Positions 11,410 through 23,000 of a stretch of 64,000 nucleotides of DNA are shown one piece after another (positions within the stretch are counted from its first letter, which is position 1; each line of letters opens with the position of its first letter). Position numbers and translations under genes: made by a program. Location of the stretch: contig CM075729.1 of assembly GCA_037974335.1 (NCBI GenBank), positions 112,078,437-112,142,436 of the forward strand, read 5' to 3'. Origin of the DNA: Prionace glauca (taxonomy: Eukaryota; Chordata; Chondrichthyes; Carcharhiniformes; Carcharhinidae). The notes beneath the pieces are model-generated. The model searched no databases. It saw only the letters and a list, made by a program, of their open reading frames with translations, and was not told the origin of the DNA.

Positions 11410-11708
11410 CCCATTACAGAACGAACCCATTCGGCCCAACACGTCTGCATCAACCACAATCTCACCCAGGCCTTATCTCCATAACCCAATTCATTTAGCC
11501 TGACTGGTTGCCAGACAGTCTTAAGGGACCATTTAACATGGCCAATCCACCTAACCAGCATATCTTTGGACTGTGTGAGGAAACCGGAGCACCCACGCAG
11601 ACATGGGGAGAACATGCAAACTCCACACAGACCCAAGCCAGGAATCAGACCCAAGTCCCTGGTGCTGTGAAGCAGCAGTGCTAACCGCTGTGCCACCACA
11701 CCACCCTA
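11410..11708 (-). repeat. SINE type A, tail-1
   Basis: A full-length-like copy on the minus strand; the head, 'gttagcactgctgc' in reverse complement, is at 11665-11690. Short degenerate repeats of 'ctaccactgtgccacc' follow it to 11750. Confidence 0.85.
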
Positions 11709-11709
11709 C

Positions 11710-12440
11710 CACTATGCCACTGTGCTACCCTACCACTGTGCCACCCTAACCATTCTATGCTTTTAAAACTGCACTCTAACCCTTATAAATTATATTAAGT
11801 TGATCTACCTCTACATTCTAAGTATGACTGTACCCTTTCCTTTCCTTCTCCCCTGTGTACTTTCTGCTTAGAACGCAAGAGATAATATTTTTCACGGTAT
11901 CCCAATAAATGTGACAATAATAAATCGATCAAATAAAATCAAATCAAAAGGTGTGCAGTTTTTGGTAGCTCATAACAGTAATGATGCAATTTCACTTGGA
12001 AAGGTTAGGAATTTACGAGGCTGTTGCCAGAACTGGAAAATTGCAGCAATTAATAAAGATTGAATAGACTGGCATTGTTTTCCTTAGACCAGGCGGAGCT
12101 GATGGGAAATTTGTTTGAGATGTACAAAATTGTGAGAGGCTTGGGCAGAATGGATGGAAGGGACAATTTACTTTAACAGCGAGGCCAGTAATGAAGCAGG
12201 ATCAATTTAAATGATTGGTAGGGAGGTGAGAAAAATCTCAAAATGAGTCTGCAACTCATAGTTTGAAAGGATACTTGAAGCAGAAACCATCATTTCATTT
12301 AAAAGGTGCCTAGATGTCCACCTGAAGTGTTGTAACATGCAGTTGCTGGAAAGTGGGATGAGGCTGGGTGTCTCGTTAATTGCTCAGCATTGACACAATA
12401 GGACAAAAGGCCTCTTTCTGGGCCATAAATGTCTCTGATT
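11710..12440 (+). repeat. Short degenerate repeat, unknown repeat end, decayed CR1
   Basis: About 11850-11950 ends in 'aataaatgtgacaataataa', a 3' end typical of an abundant elasmobranch repeat. About 12010-12440 is an old plus-strand CR1 piece ('tgagatgtacaaaattgtga', 'ggcttgggcagaatggatgg'). There is no gene. Confidence 0.55.
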
Positions 12441-12802
12441 CTATTCTGAGACTAAAGGCTGAACTGGGACCGAGCGTTTGTAATATGTTGTATATAGCTG
12501 TGTTCAGGTTTGCGGCCTGTCATCTTCTCTGAAGAGCACATTTCACGTGACATTTCACCCGTTGGGGAAGTGCACAACACAAGGCTGAAAGCAACCTCAG
12601 CAGGAAGCAGCCCTGCTACCACGTAAGGGGCCATTCAGATCACACATCTAAAACGTGGTTCACTTAAATTGCCAAACACATGCAGACCTGAAGCTTGATT
12701 TGGAACCCCATTGATGATTGAACCAAATCAAAGAAAGTAAAGTGTTTTCATGTTGTTATTTTAATATAAGAGCTACATTAGATTAGACCATATTAGATAG
12801 AG

Positions 12803-13078
12803 GATGACACGGTAGCACGGTGATTATCGCTGTTGCTTCACAGCTGCAGAGACCTGGGTTCGATTCACAGCTTGGGTCACTGTCTTTGCAGAAGCTGCAC
12901 GTTCTCCCCGTGTTTGCATGGGTTTCCTCCGGGTGCTCCAGTTTCCTCCCACAGTCTGAAAGAAGTGCTTGTTAGGTGCATTGGCCATGCTGATTTCTCC
13001 ATCAGTGAGTAGCAAATATTCATTGCAACTTAGTTGCAGTGTTAGTGTAAGCCTTCTTGTGACACTAAAATATAAACT
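12803..13078 (+). repeat. SINE type A, tail-2
   Basis: The head is 'gatgacacggtagcacggtg' and the body is 'gcatgggtttcctccgggtg'. The tail is 'gtgtaagccttcttgtgaca'. Confidence 0.85.
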
Positions 13079-13354
13079 TTAGATTCGCCTCTTCTCCAAA
13101 ACTTATTGAAGTCACCATTGTCTCTAGATATGGGAGACGATACATCCCTCATTACTTCAACTAAAGCATATAGGGTAACACTATTGGTTGTTTCTGTTCA
13201 ATTGCTATGGCAATAAAATGCAAATTGCCAAAGGTGCAAGAAACCCTAATGTTCAGAATATATGCATTCCAATTAACGTGAGGAACAAATATTTCAGAGA
13301 AACCCCAGTAAAAAGGCAATGATGGAAGCAGATCAACAGCAAACCAATTGCAAT

Positions 13355-14215
13355 GGGACCTTGATCAATTGGGCCAGTGGGCTGACGAATGACAGATGGA
13401 GTTTAATTTAGACAAATGTGAGGTGATGCATTTTGGTAGATTGAACCGAGCAGGCTTTACTCAGTTAATGGTAGGGTATTGGGAGAATTGCAGAACAAAG
13501 AGATCTAGCGGTACAGGTTCATAGCTATTTGAAAATGGTGTCGCTAGTGGACAGAGTGGTGAAGAAGGCATTCGGAATGCTTGGGTTTATTGGTCAGAAC
13601 ATTGAATACAGGAGTTGGAATGTCTTGAAGAAGTTGTACAAGACATTGGTAAGGCCACACTTGGAATACTGTGAGCAATTCTGATCACCCTATTATAGAA
13701 AAAATATTATTAAACTAGAAAGAGTGCAGAAAAGATTCTCTAGGATGCTACTGGGACTCGATGGATTGAGTTATAAAGAGAGATTGGAAAGACTGGGACC
13801 TTTTTCTCTGGACCATACGAGGCTGAGAGGTGATCTTATAGAGGTCTATAAAATAATGAGGCATAGATCAGATAGATCGTCATTATCTTTTCCAAAAGGT
13901 AGGGGAATCTAAAACTAGAGGGCATAGGTTTAACGTGAGAGGAGACAGATACAAAAGTGTTCAGAAAGATTTTTTTTCACACGGAGGGTGATGAGTTCTG
14001 GAACAAGCTGCCAGGGATCGTAGTAGAGGCGGGTACAATTTTGTCTTTAAAAAACATTTAGATAGTTACATGGGTATGATGAGTATAGAGGGATATGGGC
14101 CAAATGCGGGCAATTGGGATTAGTTTACGGGTTTAAAGAAAGGGCGGCATGAACAATTTGGGCCGAAGGGCCTGTTTGCATGCTGTAAATCTCTATGACT
14201 CGATGATTCTAAGAC
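13355..14215 (+). mobile_element. CR1-clade LINE, decayed 3' part
   Basis: This is the CR1 region after the RT (MQKRFSRMLLGLDGLSYKERLERL readable at 13724) down to the CR1 3' end ('tgtaaatctctatgactcga' then 'tgattcta'). It is 5'-truncated with several frame breaks. Confidence 0.9.
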
Positions 14216-14994
14216 TTCGGAAAGCTTATTCACCATCGCGAATCTGCTTCTACCACTCCTTCGGTTTACCTGCGGAGAAATGCGGCAATGGAGAGGGGTT
14301 AACACGAATCACGAAAACAGACCCTTCAGTGCAATGTCACATTAATGATGATTCAAAATACTCCTTTATTTATTTAGTTGCCTTAATATTCAGCCAATCA
14401 AGGCAAATGGGATCGGCTAGAAAGCCAGACTTTATTATCCAGTTCTAACAGTCCTTGTGAAGTTGATTATTGAAAATCGCCTTGAAGCGTGCAGTGTGTA
14501 TGTTGTAGGTAAACCGACAATGCATATAGAGAAAGATAGTCTATATCTTGATCAATGCCGTTGAGGGGATTATGATATATTTTCGAGTCAGGGTGTTGTG
14601 TCATTTGGGATTAAACCTGAGTATGTTTGCTGATCTCATTTGCTTGTTTGTTCTTTGCTCTTCTCAGTAGTGACAATTGCGGATTCGGTAATTCTTGTCA
14701 AAGAACGCTCCATGAATTGATGCAGTGTGTCTTGCTGTTGATAGGTACTGCTGCCACGTTTAAAACGAGGAATTGAACCCTGTGAAGCAGGCCACTTTGT
14801 CGTGGATGTTTTCCAACCTTGTGAGTGTCAACGAACGAGATTAATCGGATTTCTAAATTGCTGCACTCAATAAGATTAATGGAATTTCTAAATGGTGCCT
14901 CGTAGTGAGTCAGGAAGCGTTTCAATGACCGCCATGACTGCTAACGGGGACATGGAGAGAGCATTTGAGGAGGAGCCTACATTGAAAACCTTAA
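14216..14994. other. Non-genic stretch
   Basis: No gene or confident repeat. A weakly conserved frame at 14698-14925 (-) shows no known domain. Confidence 0.5.
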
Positions 14995-16668
14995 GGTATC
15001 TGATTTCTCCATGAATTTCAACCTGACTGACGATGGGAGAACCGTTGATGTCATCTATATGGATTTCAGTAAGGCGTTTGACAAAGTCCCTCACGGTAGG
15101 CTGGTAGAAAAGGTTAAGGCGCATGGGATACGAGGCAAGGTAGCTAGGTGGATTGAGAACTGGCTGGGAAATAGGAGACAGAGGGTAGTTGTGGAAGGGA
15201 CCTTGTCGGGCTGGAGGTCAGTGACCAGTGGTGTGCCGCAGGGCTCAGTACTGGGACCTCTCCTCTTTGTAGTCTACATAAATGACTTGGAAGAGGGCGT
15301 AGGTGGTGTGATTAGCAAGTTTGCTGATGACACCAAGATGGCAGGGTTGGCGGGTACGGAACTGGATTGTCAGGTGATACAACAGGATATAGATAGGTTG
15401 GTGCAGTGGACAGATAGGTGGCAGATGGCATTTAATCCTGACAAATGCGAGGTGATGCATTTTGGACGGAATAATGCAGAGAGGAGCTATGAGATTAAAG
15501 GGAGGCCGATTAGGAGTATTGACATACAGAGGGACCTGGGAGTGCAGGTTCACAAATCCATGAAGGTTGCATCACAAGTGGAGAAGGTCGTTAGGAAGGC
15601 TTATGGGATGTTGGCCTTTATAGGAAGGGGCATAGAGTATAAAAGCTGCTGTCTAATGCTTCAGTTGTACAGAACGTTGGTTAGACCGCATTTGGAGTAC
15701 TGCGTCCAGTTCTGGTCACCTTACTACCGGAAGGACGTGGAGTCTCTGGAAAGGGTGCAGAGGAGGTTTACCAGGATGTTGCCTGGCATGGGGGGACTGG
15801 GTTACGAGGAGAGGTTGAAGAAACTGGGACTATTCTCCTTGGAAAGGCGGAGATTGAGAGGGGACATGATAGAAGTATATAAGATAATGAAGGGAATGGA
15901 TAGAGTTAATAGTGAGAGACTGCTCCCTAGACTGGATACAAACACGAGAGGTCATCATTTAAGGGTGAGGGGGGAGAGGTATAATTTGGAGGTGAGAGGA
16001 AGGTTCTTTACGCAGAGAGTTGTAGGGGTCTGGAACGCGCTACCGAGTAGGGTGGTGGAGGCAGGAACATTGGACTCTTTTAAGATGCAGTTAGATAGGC
16101 ACATGAGTGAAACGAGAATGGAGGGATATGGTAGGGGATATTAAATAGGGTTAAACCTCGGGAGACACCGGAAAGGCAGGCTGTAAGATTAATATTTTGA
16201 CTTTCTTCCACAGGTGGAGGTCCACCTCGTGTCAAACGAGGGGCATTCACACGGCGGGTCGTGCCTGGGCTGCTCTTGGAAGTTCCAGGAGTGGCCTAGA
16301 ACTTCGTGTCGGTGTGTGTGCTTGATCCTGGACCGGTAGATGGGCGCCGCAACAGCTCAGTGACTAGCACTGCTGGCTGTGCAGGCACATGGATTTGGGC
16401 CTGTGTCTGTGGGAGTTTGCTCATTCTCCCTGTGGTTGCGTGGGTTTCCTCCGGGCGCTCCGGTTTCCTCCCACACCCCAAAAATGTGCTCTCAGGCTAA
16501 TCGGTTTTTACCAAATCGACACTATTTCTTCCCTGAATCTGACTGAGTAGGGTTCCATTCGTAGCCATGCAGGGTAGAATAGGTGTAGGGTGATGTGGCG
16601 GCGCGGGCTCGTTGGGCCGAAGGGCCTGTTTCCCGTGCTGGATTGTTCTTTGTTCTTTGTTCTTTGTT
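14995..16668 (+). mobile_element. CR1-clade LINE, young, 5'-truncated
   Basis: The best-preserved CR1 copy here. It begins at about 15000 inside the RT, keeps an open ORF2 end (15011-16144), and carries a 3' UTR ending in TTCTTTG repeats at 16645-16668. The UTR embeds SINE-A-like sequence (16342-16530). It ends about 300 bases before the first coding exon of gene A, so it now forms that gene's upstream flank. Confidence 0.92.
15011..16144 (+). CDS. CR1 ORF2 C-terminal half: reverse transcriptase
   Basis: A 377-codon open frame covering the RT palm and CR1 C-terminal domain of the LINE. The blocks are VDVIYMDFSKAFDKVPHGRL, then SGVPQGSVLGPLLFVVYIND, KFADDTKMAG (catalytic FADD), RDLGVQVHKSM, RPHLEYCVQFWSPYYRKDV, RRLRGDMIEVYKIMKGMDRV, and FFTQRVVGVWNALPSRVVEA. 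It ends in a natural stop. The endonuclease and the start of the RT are missing, so it is not autonomous. The lack of stops implies recent insertion. Confidence 0.93.
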   Translation: MNFNLTDDGRTVDVIYMDFSKAFDKVPHGRLVEKVKAHGIRGKVARWIENWLGNRRQRVVVEGTLSGWRSVTSGVPQGSVLGPLLFVVYINDLEEGVGGVISKFADDTKMAGLAGTELDCQVIQQDIDRLVQWTDRWQMAFNPDKCEVMHFGRNNAERSYEIKGRPIRSIDIQRDLGVQVHKSMKVASQVEKVVRKAYGMLAFIGRGIEYKSCCLMLQLYRTLVRPHLEYCVQFWSPYYRKDVESLERVQRRFTRMLPGMGGLGYEERLKKLGLFSLERRRLRGDMIEVYKIMKGMDRVNSERLLPRLDTNTRGHHLRVRGERYNLEVRGRFFTQRVVGVWNALPSRVVEAGTLDSFKMQLDRHMSETRMEGYGRGY

Positions 16669-16951
16669 GACTGGGTGAGTGCTCCCAACAACTCCTGTTT
16701 GTGTTTTGAAATTCCCGCACACTGTATTCTTTGTTTTCAGGAAGGCAAAGAAAAATAATCAGATACAGACAGACAACCAAAAATAGTGAGCACAGCCGAA
16801 AGGGACAGAATTAAAAAGCCAACACTACCAAAATAGACAGCGAGAAAGTGTTAAGCAACTTCCTCCATTGCATCACATCCTGGCCCGGACTATGCCTTCC
16901 ACGAAAAAAAATTGTTTGTTTTCTCTATTCGCTTTCTTGCGAAAGTCCATT
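16669..16951 (+). promoter_or_regulatory. Upstream flank of gene A
   Basis: About 280 bases between the young CR1 copy and the leader exon. There is no clear TATA box. Purine-rich text with an ETS-like 'cttcctcc' lies at 16858-16866. The promoter role is inferred only from position. Confidence 0.3.
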
Positions 16952-16972
16952 ATGTGGCGTGGCCGGATAGAG

Positions 16973-17015
16973 ATGAATCCGAAGATAACGATCTGTGCAA
17001 CAGTTCTTCTTTCTG
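16973..17015 (+). CDS. NCR3-like: Gene A exon 1: signal peptide
   Basis: The exon encodes MNPKITICATVLLS and ends in phase 1 before a GGTAAA-type donor (GT at 17016). Joined to the V exon it gives ...VLLS-G-LTFGNITVIQ, a hydrophobic core with a plausible cleavage site just before the V domain. Two further in-frame ATGs lie upstream (16892 and 16952). The last one was chosen because it gives a standard-length signal peptide; the longer starts would add a basic, polar N-terminus. The gene B leader (MNFSYFIGIIWIMTTFT) has the same layout. Confidence 0.7.
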
Positions 17016-20000
17016 GTAAAACGTTTAACTATTTATAATATTTTTGACAAGTAGCTAGCTAGGAGTAATTCATGCAAGATAAACGTGGGAAGATTCATTT
17101 ATTCTGGATGATAAGGATGATAAATTATAGTTTTTTTTCACCACGGGATATAAGCATTTATTCCCCATCCCTAATTGCCCTAAGATGGAAAGAGTGGTGA
17201 GCTACCGCAGCGAACCGGTGGAAATCATCTGGTGCAGATACACCGACAGTGTTGCTAGGGAGGGAAGTCCTGTATTTTGACCCATCCCCATAGTGAAGGA
17301 ACAGCAATGTCCGAGCCAGGATAATGAGTGGCTTGTTTGTGAACTTGTAGGTGGTGGCGTTTCCATGAATCTACTGCCCTTGTTTTAGGCGGTACACACC
17401 TCGGGATTGGAAGGCTGTAACAAGGAGGTTACTGCAGTGCATCATATGGATGGTACGCATGGCTGGCATAATGCATTGGTGGCGGGAGGAGCGAACGCGA
17501 AAGGTGGTGGATGGGGTGCCAAAAAATCGTAGGTCAGATCTTGGATGCAGTTGAGCTTCTTAAGCGTTGCTGGAGTTGCAATCCTCCAGACAAGTGGCGG
17601 CTATTCCATTACACTCCTTATAGATGGCGGGCAGTCACTGGCGGCAAATTTACCAGTCTTTGATCCATTTGGAGTCAGCGAGAATCATCGAGATAGTCAG
17701 TAGAGAAACAGACCCTTCGACCCAACTTGTCCTAAACTGGCGGTTTGGTAAACTGAGCAAATTCCATTTACTTGCGTTTGACTCATATCCCTCTAAACTT
17801 TCCCAACCGTGTACCTGTCCAGATATATTTTAAATGTGATTGTATTCGCCTCTACCACCTTCTCTGTAGCCACAACATTTGTATGGCTAATCAAGTTCAA
17901 CTTCTGGTCAAAAATAACCCCCAAGATTTTTGATGGATCTTCCAGTGCAGGGCGACTAGTACGCTGGGATGAAACATTGCTCTGCAATATTTGAAAATGA
18001 TTTTTTTTAACACATTTGTATCAAAGGGTTAGCATCTCCTTTGCGTAGGTTAGAAAGTAGTAATGCGTTGAGGACTGATCCCTGAAGGAGCCACCTGCAA
18101 TTTTGGTGCAGTTCAATGCACTGTCACACCGTTATTAAGAAACATTTTTCAGGAATTTCTGACAATGGTTATGCTAGTCGAAACTTCAAGTTTCTCATAA
18201 TTCGAGCTTTAAACATACTCAATGACCGAGTTTCCACAGCTTTCTGGAGTAAAGGATTCCAATGGTCACAAACACCTATGTAAAGAAATTCCCCCTCATC
18301 TCGGTCCAAAGTGGCGTTATTTTGATCTTTTTCGGATGAAGAATTCCACTTGAAATGTTGAACTACATGTTTGTTTTTGTTGTTAATTGACTTCAAACTA
18401 CAAATTGTAATGGCTCCGAGCGCAAAGCCACGGGTTACTTTTTAACAGATTAAAGTCATTGGACTGAATATCAATAGGGAGGTATAAATGATGGTTCATT
18501 TGTGACCGACCGCCTTGCCCTGCCACCGACTTCAGTGCATCATGTTGATGGTACACACGGCTGGCACTGTGCATCGGTGATGGAGACAGGGAATTCTAAT
18601 TTTTTGGACTGCGCTTCCCATATTCCCGTCTTTATTTTGGAGTTTTATCATTGACGGATTTGTTCATGTTGGACCTGTTCTGTTTCATAACAGGATTAAC
18701 GTTTGGGAACATCACAGTCATCCAGAGCCCACCCTGGATTACTTCATTTGAAGGTGAAACTGTGGATTTACATTGCACCTGCCGTGGTCCAATATCCATA
18801 GCTTTCTACACGTGGCATCTAAATATCCAAAACGGCACCGAGGTGTCCAACAAAACAAGACAATATAGCGGACGCGTATTTCTAGCAGGCAGGGTCGCCT
18901 TCCTAGCAAGGAACGACGCCTCGCTGAAAATAAGAGATATCAAACTGCACGACTCAGGAACCTACTATTGCAAAGTGGAATATATGGGACATGAGGCAGT
19001 TTGTGGACCAGGGACAAAACTTACAGTTACACGTGAGTACTCCTTGCTACTTCCAATTTCTAAGTAAGAAAATAATCCAATCACAGTAACATGTATAATT
19101 ACACCAAACACCCTGCTTACCCGCATTGAATGTCTTTATGAGCTTTAAAATGCTGAAGATATTTAATATGTCAAGTCCTGTCCTGGACGGTCTAAACATC
19201 GGACAAAGAAAGATGAAAAGATGGAACAGAGGACAAAGTAAGCAATGGTAACGTCCTGAATCGAAGATTGGACTTTAATAGAATGTAGTTTGTGGCAGCA
19301 AAGGGGAGTAAACTGAGCGTTCAGTTCAGTATCTGTAAACTCTTGCATCAGGAAGAATTAGGTGAGTGTGGAAATTTGCCTGTGGCGAACGCACTAATTG
19401 GTGGAGTTGGCTCCGACACCATTATCCCGACTATCCATCGCAAACAAATGGAACTAAATACCTAACGCTCATTGCAACGGGCGGCTCTATTAACGCTTGT
19501 TTTCTGCCAAGTCTGCCGCTTTCTTTTTTTTTGAGCTTGAGCCGCCTTGTGCAGCCGCTGCAGTCAATGTGAGGTAGGTACAACCACGGTTAGGAATGGA
19601 ATTACAGGATTTTGATCCACCGGCAAATGGCTATTTGGTTTCAAGTCAGGAGAGTATGTGACTTGGAGCGGAACTTAAATGTGGCGGTGTTCAACTTGCA
19701 TCTTTGCTCCAGTCCTTTTAGTAGGTGGCTGATGCAGTAGGATTGGAAGGTGCATGGTGCACACTGCGATCCCAGTGCACCGATGATGGAGGGAGTGAAT
19801 ATTGAAGGTGGTGGAGGAGGCGCTCATCAAGCCAACCGCTTCGCTCTTGACGGCCGGTATTTCATTAATATGGAGGAAAGGGCCACAGCAGCTCGGCAGA
19901 ACTATTTACAGATTCAATAAACGACAAGGAAAAGTTAACGATGGCGGCAGTAAAGGCAGAGTATAGAACACATGCAGGTGGCTTCGGCAAATAGGTAGCG

Positions 20001-23000
20001 AGTTGGAGCTCATCGTTTGACTGGTGCAGAAGATTGGCCGATTAAAACATAGGCGACTTTCGTTTCTAAATATCCATCATAGGAAGTTATTGGGGGAAAA
20101 AAATCTAAAGTCAGAATCGACCTGGAGGGGGAAGAATGAAACAAGGATATTCAGGGTAACGTTGTCAAGCGGATATCATTTCGAAATAAAACTAATTGAA
20201 TATTTCGGTGAAGTGACTAGGTGCGTAGATGAAGGCAGTGTTGTTAATGTAGTCTACTTAGACTACAGTGAGGCTTTTGCCAATGGGCTGTAAGAGCCCA
20301 TGGGATACAGGACTATTTGGTGAGTTGAATTTAGAATTTGCTTAGTAGCAGGAGGGAGAGGGTATTGATGAAAGGTTGCTTTTGTGACTGAAAGCCTGTG
20401 CCCAGTAGCGTAGCACGGGGATCAATGTTGTGTTCCTTGCAGTTTACAGTGTACATCAATGATCTAGATGAGAATGCAGAAGGTATGATCAGTGAATTCG
20501 CAGGCAACACAAAAAATGGCGATTTGGTAAAATATGAGGGAGAAAACCCTTAGATAGAGATGAGCTGGCTAGGTGTTGGAACGGTAGCAAATGGAACTGA
20601 ACCCTGAAAAATATGAGGCGATGAATTTTGGGATGACTAACAAGGCAATGGAATATACAATGAATGGTAGGACGCTAGGAGATACAGACGACCGAGGAAG
20701 ACTGGAATGCATGTGAATTTGTTCCTGAGGGCAACAGGACAGATAGATAAGGTGGTTAAGAAGGCATATGTGATACTTGTTTTCATTATGTTAAGAAAAA
20801 AACTATTTTTAAATGTAAGAATATCCCAAAAGCCAGAATCTAACAGTGGTTCTTAGTAGTGTAGATATTTAATCTGGTATACTTTGAGAAAAGTATGTGG
20901 ACCAGGGAGGAATTCTTCTATCTTTGTGTGAGCAATTAGTAAGGAATATTTATTCATGTAAAAGAAAAAGAACACACGACAAATAAGATTAGGATATTGC
21001 TAATCATTTAACTGAACTGATGGTTATATCCAAATAGTATTACATGAAATTATCCCTGGGTTTCCAACCACCATTCTGAGATACCTCTTTGGTCCCAAAC
21101 AATATCCACTATTATAGACTGCTAAGAGATAAATCTAGCAAATAATTACCAGATTAGATGGCCACGTTTTGGAAAACCACCTTCAGTTTGAACAAAGGTG
21201 AAATCTGCTTTTTCTTTTTGGAAGGCTGTTTTGGCAGCTCGGTGCAGCTGTGATGGAACTATCATGGTGTGACTGTGCCTTTTCTCTAGTTAAGGTGCTA
21301 TGGATATATCATTCTTTCCCTTTGATGTTTTCCAGCCCATGGAGGCGGCATGAACGTATACATTCCCATATCACTCCACTTTGAACTTACCTCTACTCTA
21401 CTGACACAGTCACATAGATAAACCCTTACTTTGTTCACTGATGTACTAGTTGACATCTCAATATCATAGAATCATAAAATACCTACAGGGCAGAAGGACG
21501 TCATTCGGCCCATCGAATCTGTACTGACTCTCTGACTGAGCATCTTATCCAGACCAATCCCCTATCATCTTCCTGTAGCCCCGTGCATTTATCCCGCTGA
21601 TCTCCATAATCTACACACTTTTGGACACTTAGGGACAATTTAGCATGGCCAATCCACCTAACTTGCTTGTCTTTGGATTTTTCAGTCATCTGCGATTTGC
21701 TTGAATCCCAATTGTAGGTTTTAACCTTACTTTTTCCGTTTCTAATCAATTCACTGAGGCATAGAATATAACAGCAGGAAGGGTAGCAATTGGTCTGGGT
21801 AGTGGGGGAGGGGATAAGGGGGCCAGTGATGTGTGTGTGTGTGTCCCTTATTCAACCCCCCTCCACTACCCAGACGAATTGCCACCCCTGCCCTCCTCCC
21901 CCCCCCCCCTCCACCACCAATAACCCGCAGACTGGCAATGGACACCCCCCCCCCCCCACCAGAGATCCATTTGCCACCACCACCTCCCCCCCACCTCGAG
22001 ATATATCTTACCTGCCTCCCTCTCCCCGCACCCACCTCCCCACTTCCCGAGATACAGCCTTACTCCCCACTTTTCCCTCCAAGGCATCTTTCTCCGCTTT
22101 CTGAGGCTCGGGAGTGATCTGAAGCGGGCACGCTTTTTTCCAATTTTTTTTCTAACTGCGCTTGCATAGTTCAGAGCTACGATATTCCGACAACGCGAAG
22201 CCCCAGCATGAATCGGATTGAAGATGGCTGAGAGCGTATGGGGGCACCTGAAAGTGGATTTCTACGTTGGATCTGGACTACGCCTGGAATCGGCACTTAG
22301 AATGAAAATCGGCCCATTATATCCTTATGTTTCCAATAATTTCCCCCAACACATCATGAATCCTAAACAAAACCACAATTAATAGTAACTCGCAAATTGA
22401 GAGAAACTTTCCAAGTTTAATGTCAAAATTAGTTGCACAAATTGTATTGCTGTTTATGTTTTGTTTTGTGTAGAAATAGTGGATATTCATTAGTTATTGG
22501 AACACTTCAGAGAAAATACAGACAAATGTATGTTCAATCCTTCTTAGACCGAATGATAGACACGACTACCCTTTGGTGCATCAGAACAGTGATAATCATT
22601 GGAGTGATTCTTTCTGGGACTGTCCTGTACAGAAGGAGATGCCTAATTGAAGGTACTAACATTGAATCACACTTTTTTTTCTATTCTTTCACAGGATGTG
22701 GGTACATGTATTGTCCTTTAAGAGTCACCCACATCCTTGTAGATCTGAAGTTGCAAATAAGCCAACAATTACAGTAGCATTTATTTATAAACCAAGTACT
22801 TTTTGCAAACAATTAACAGTTATTTCATGGTCATCATTAGCCTTTTTCATTCCAGAAATCTATTGAATTCTTTTGTTTTCCCATCTGCCATGGTGGGATT
22901 AGAAACTGAGTCCCCAGAGCATTGCCATGGGTTTCTGAATTACAAGTCCAGTGATAATACCATTATGCCACAGAATCACAAGATGCCAATGAACAAGTTA

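Noticed and set aside
21751-22117. Gly-rich and Pro-rich ORFs
   Set aside because: They arise from poly-C and TG tracts and have no start context, splice signals or domain.
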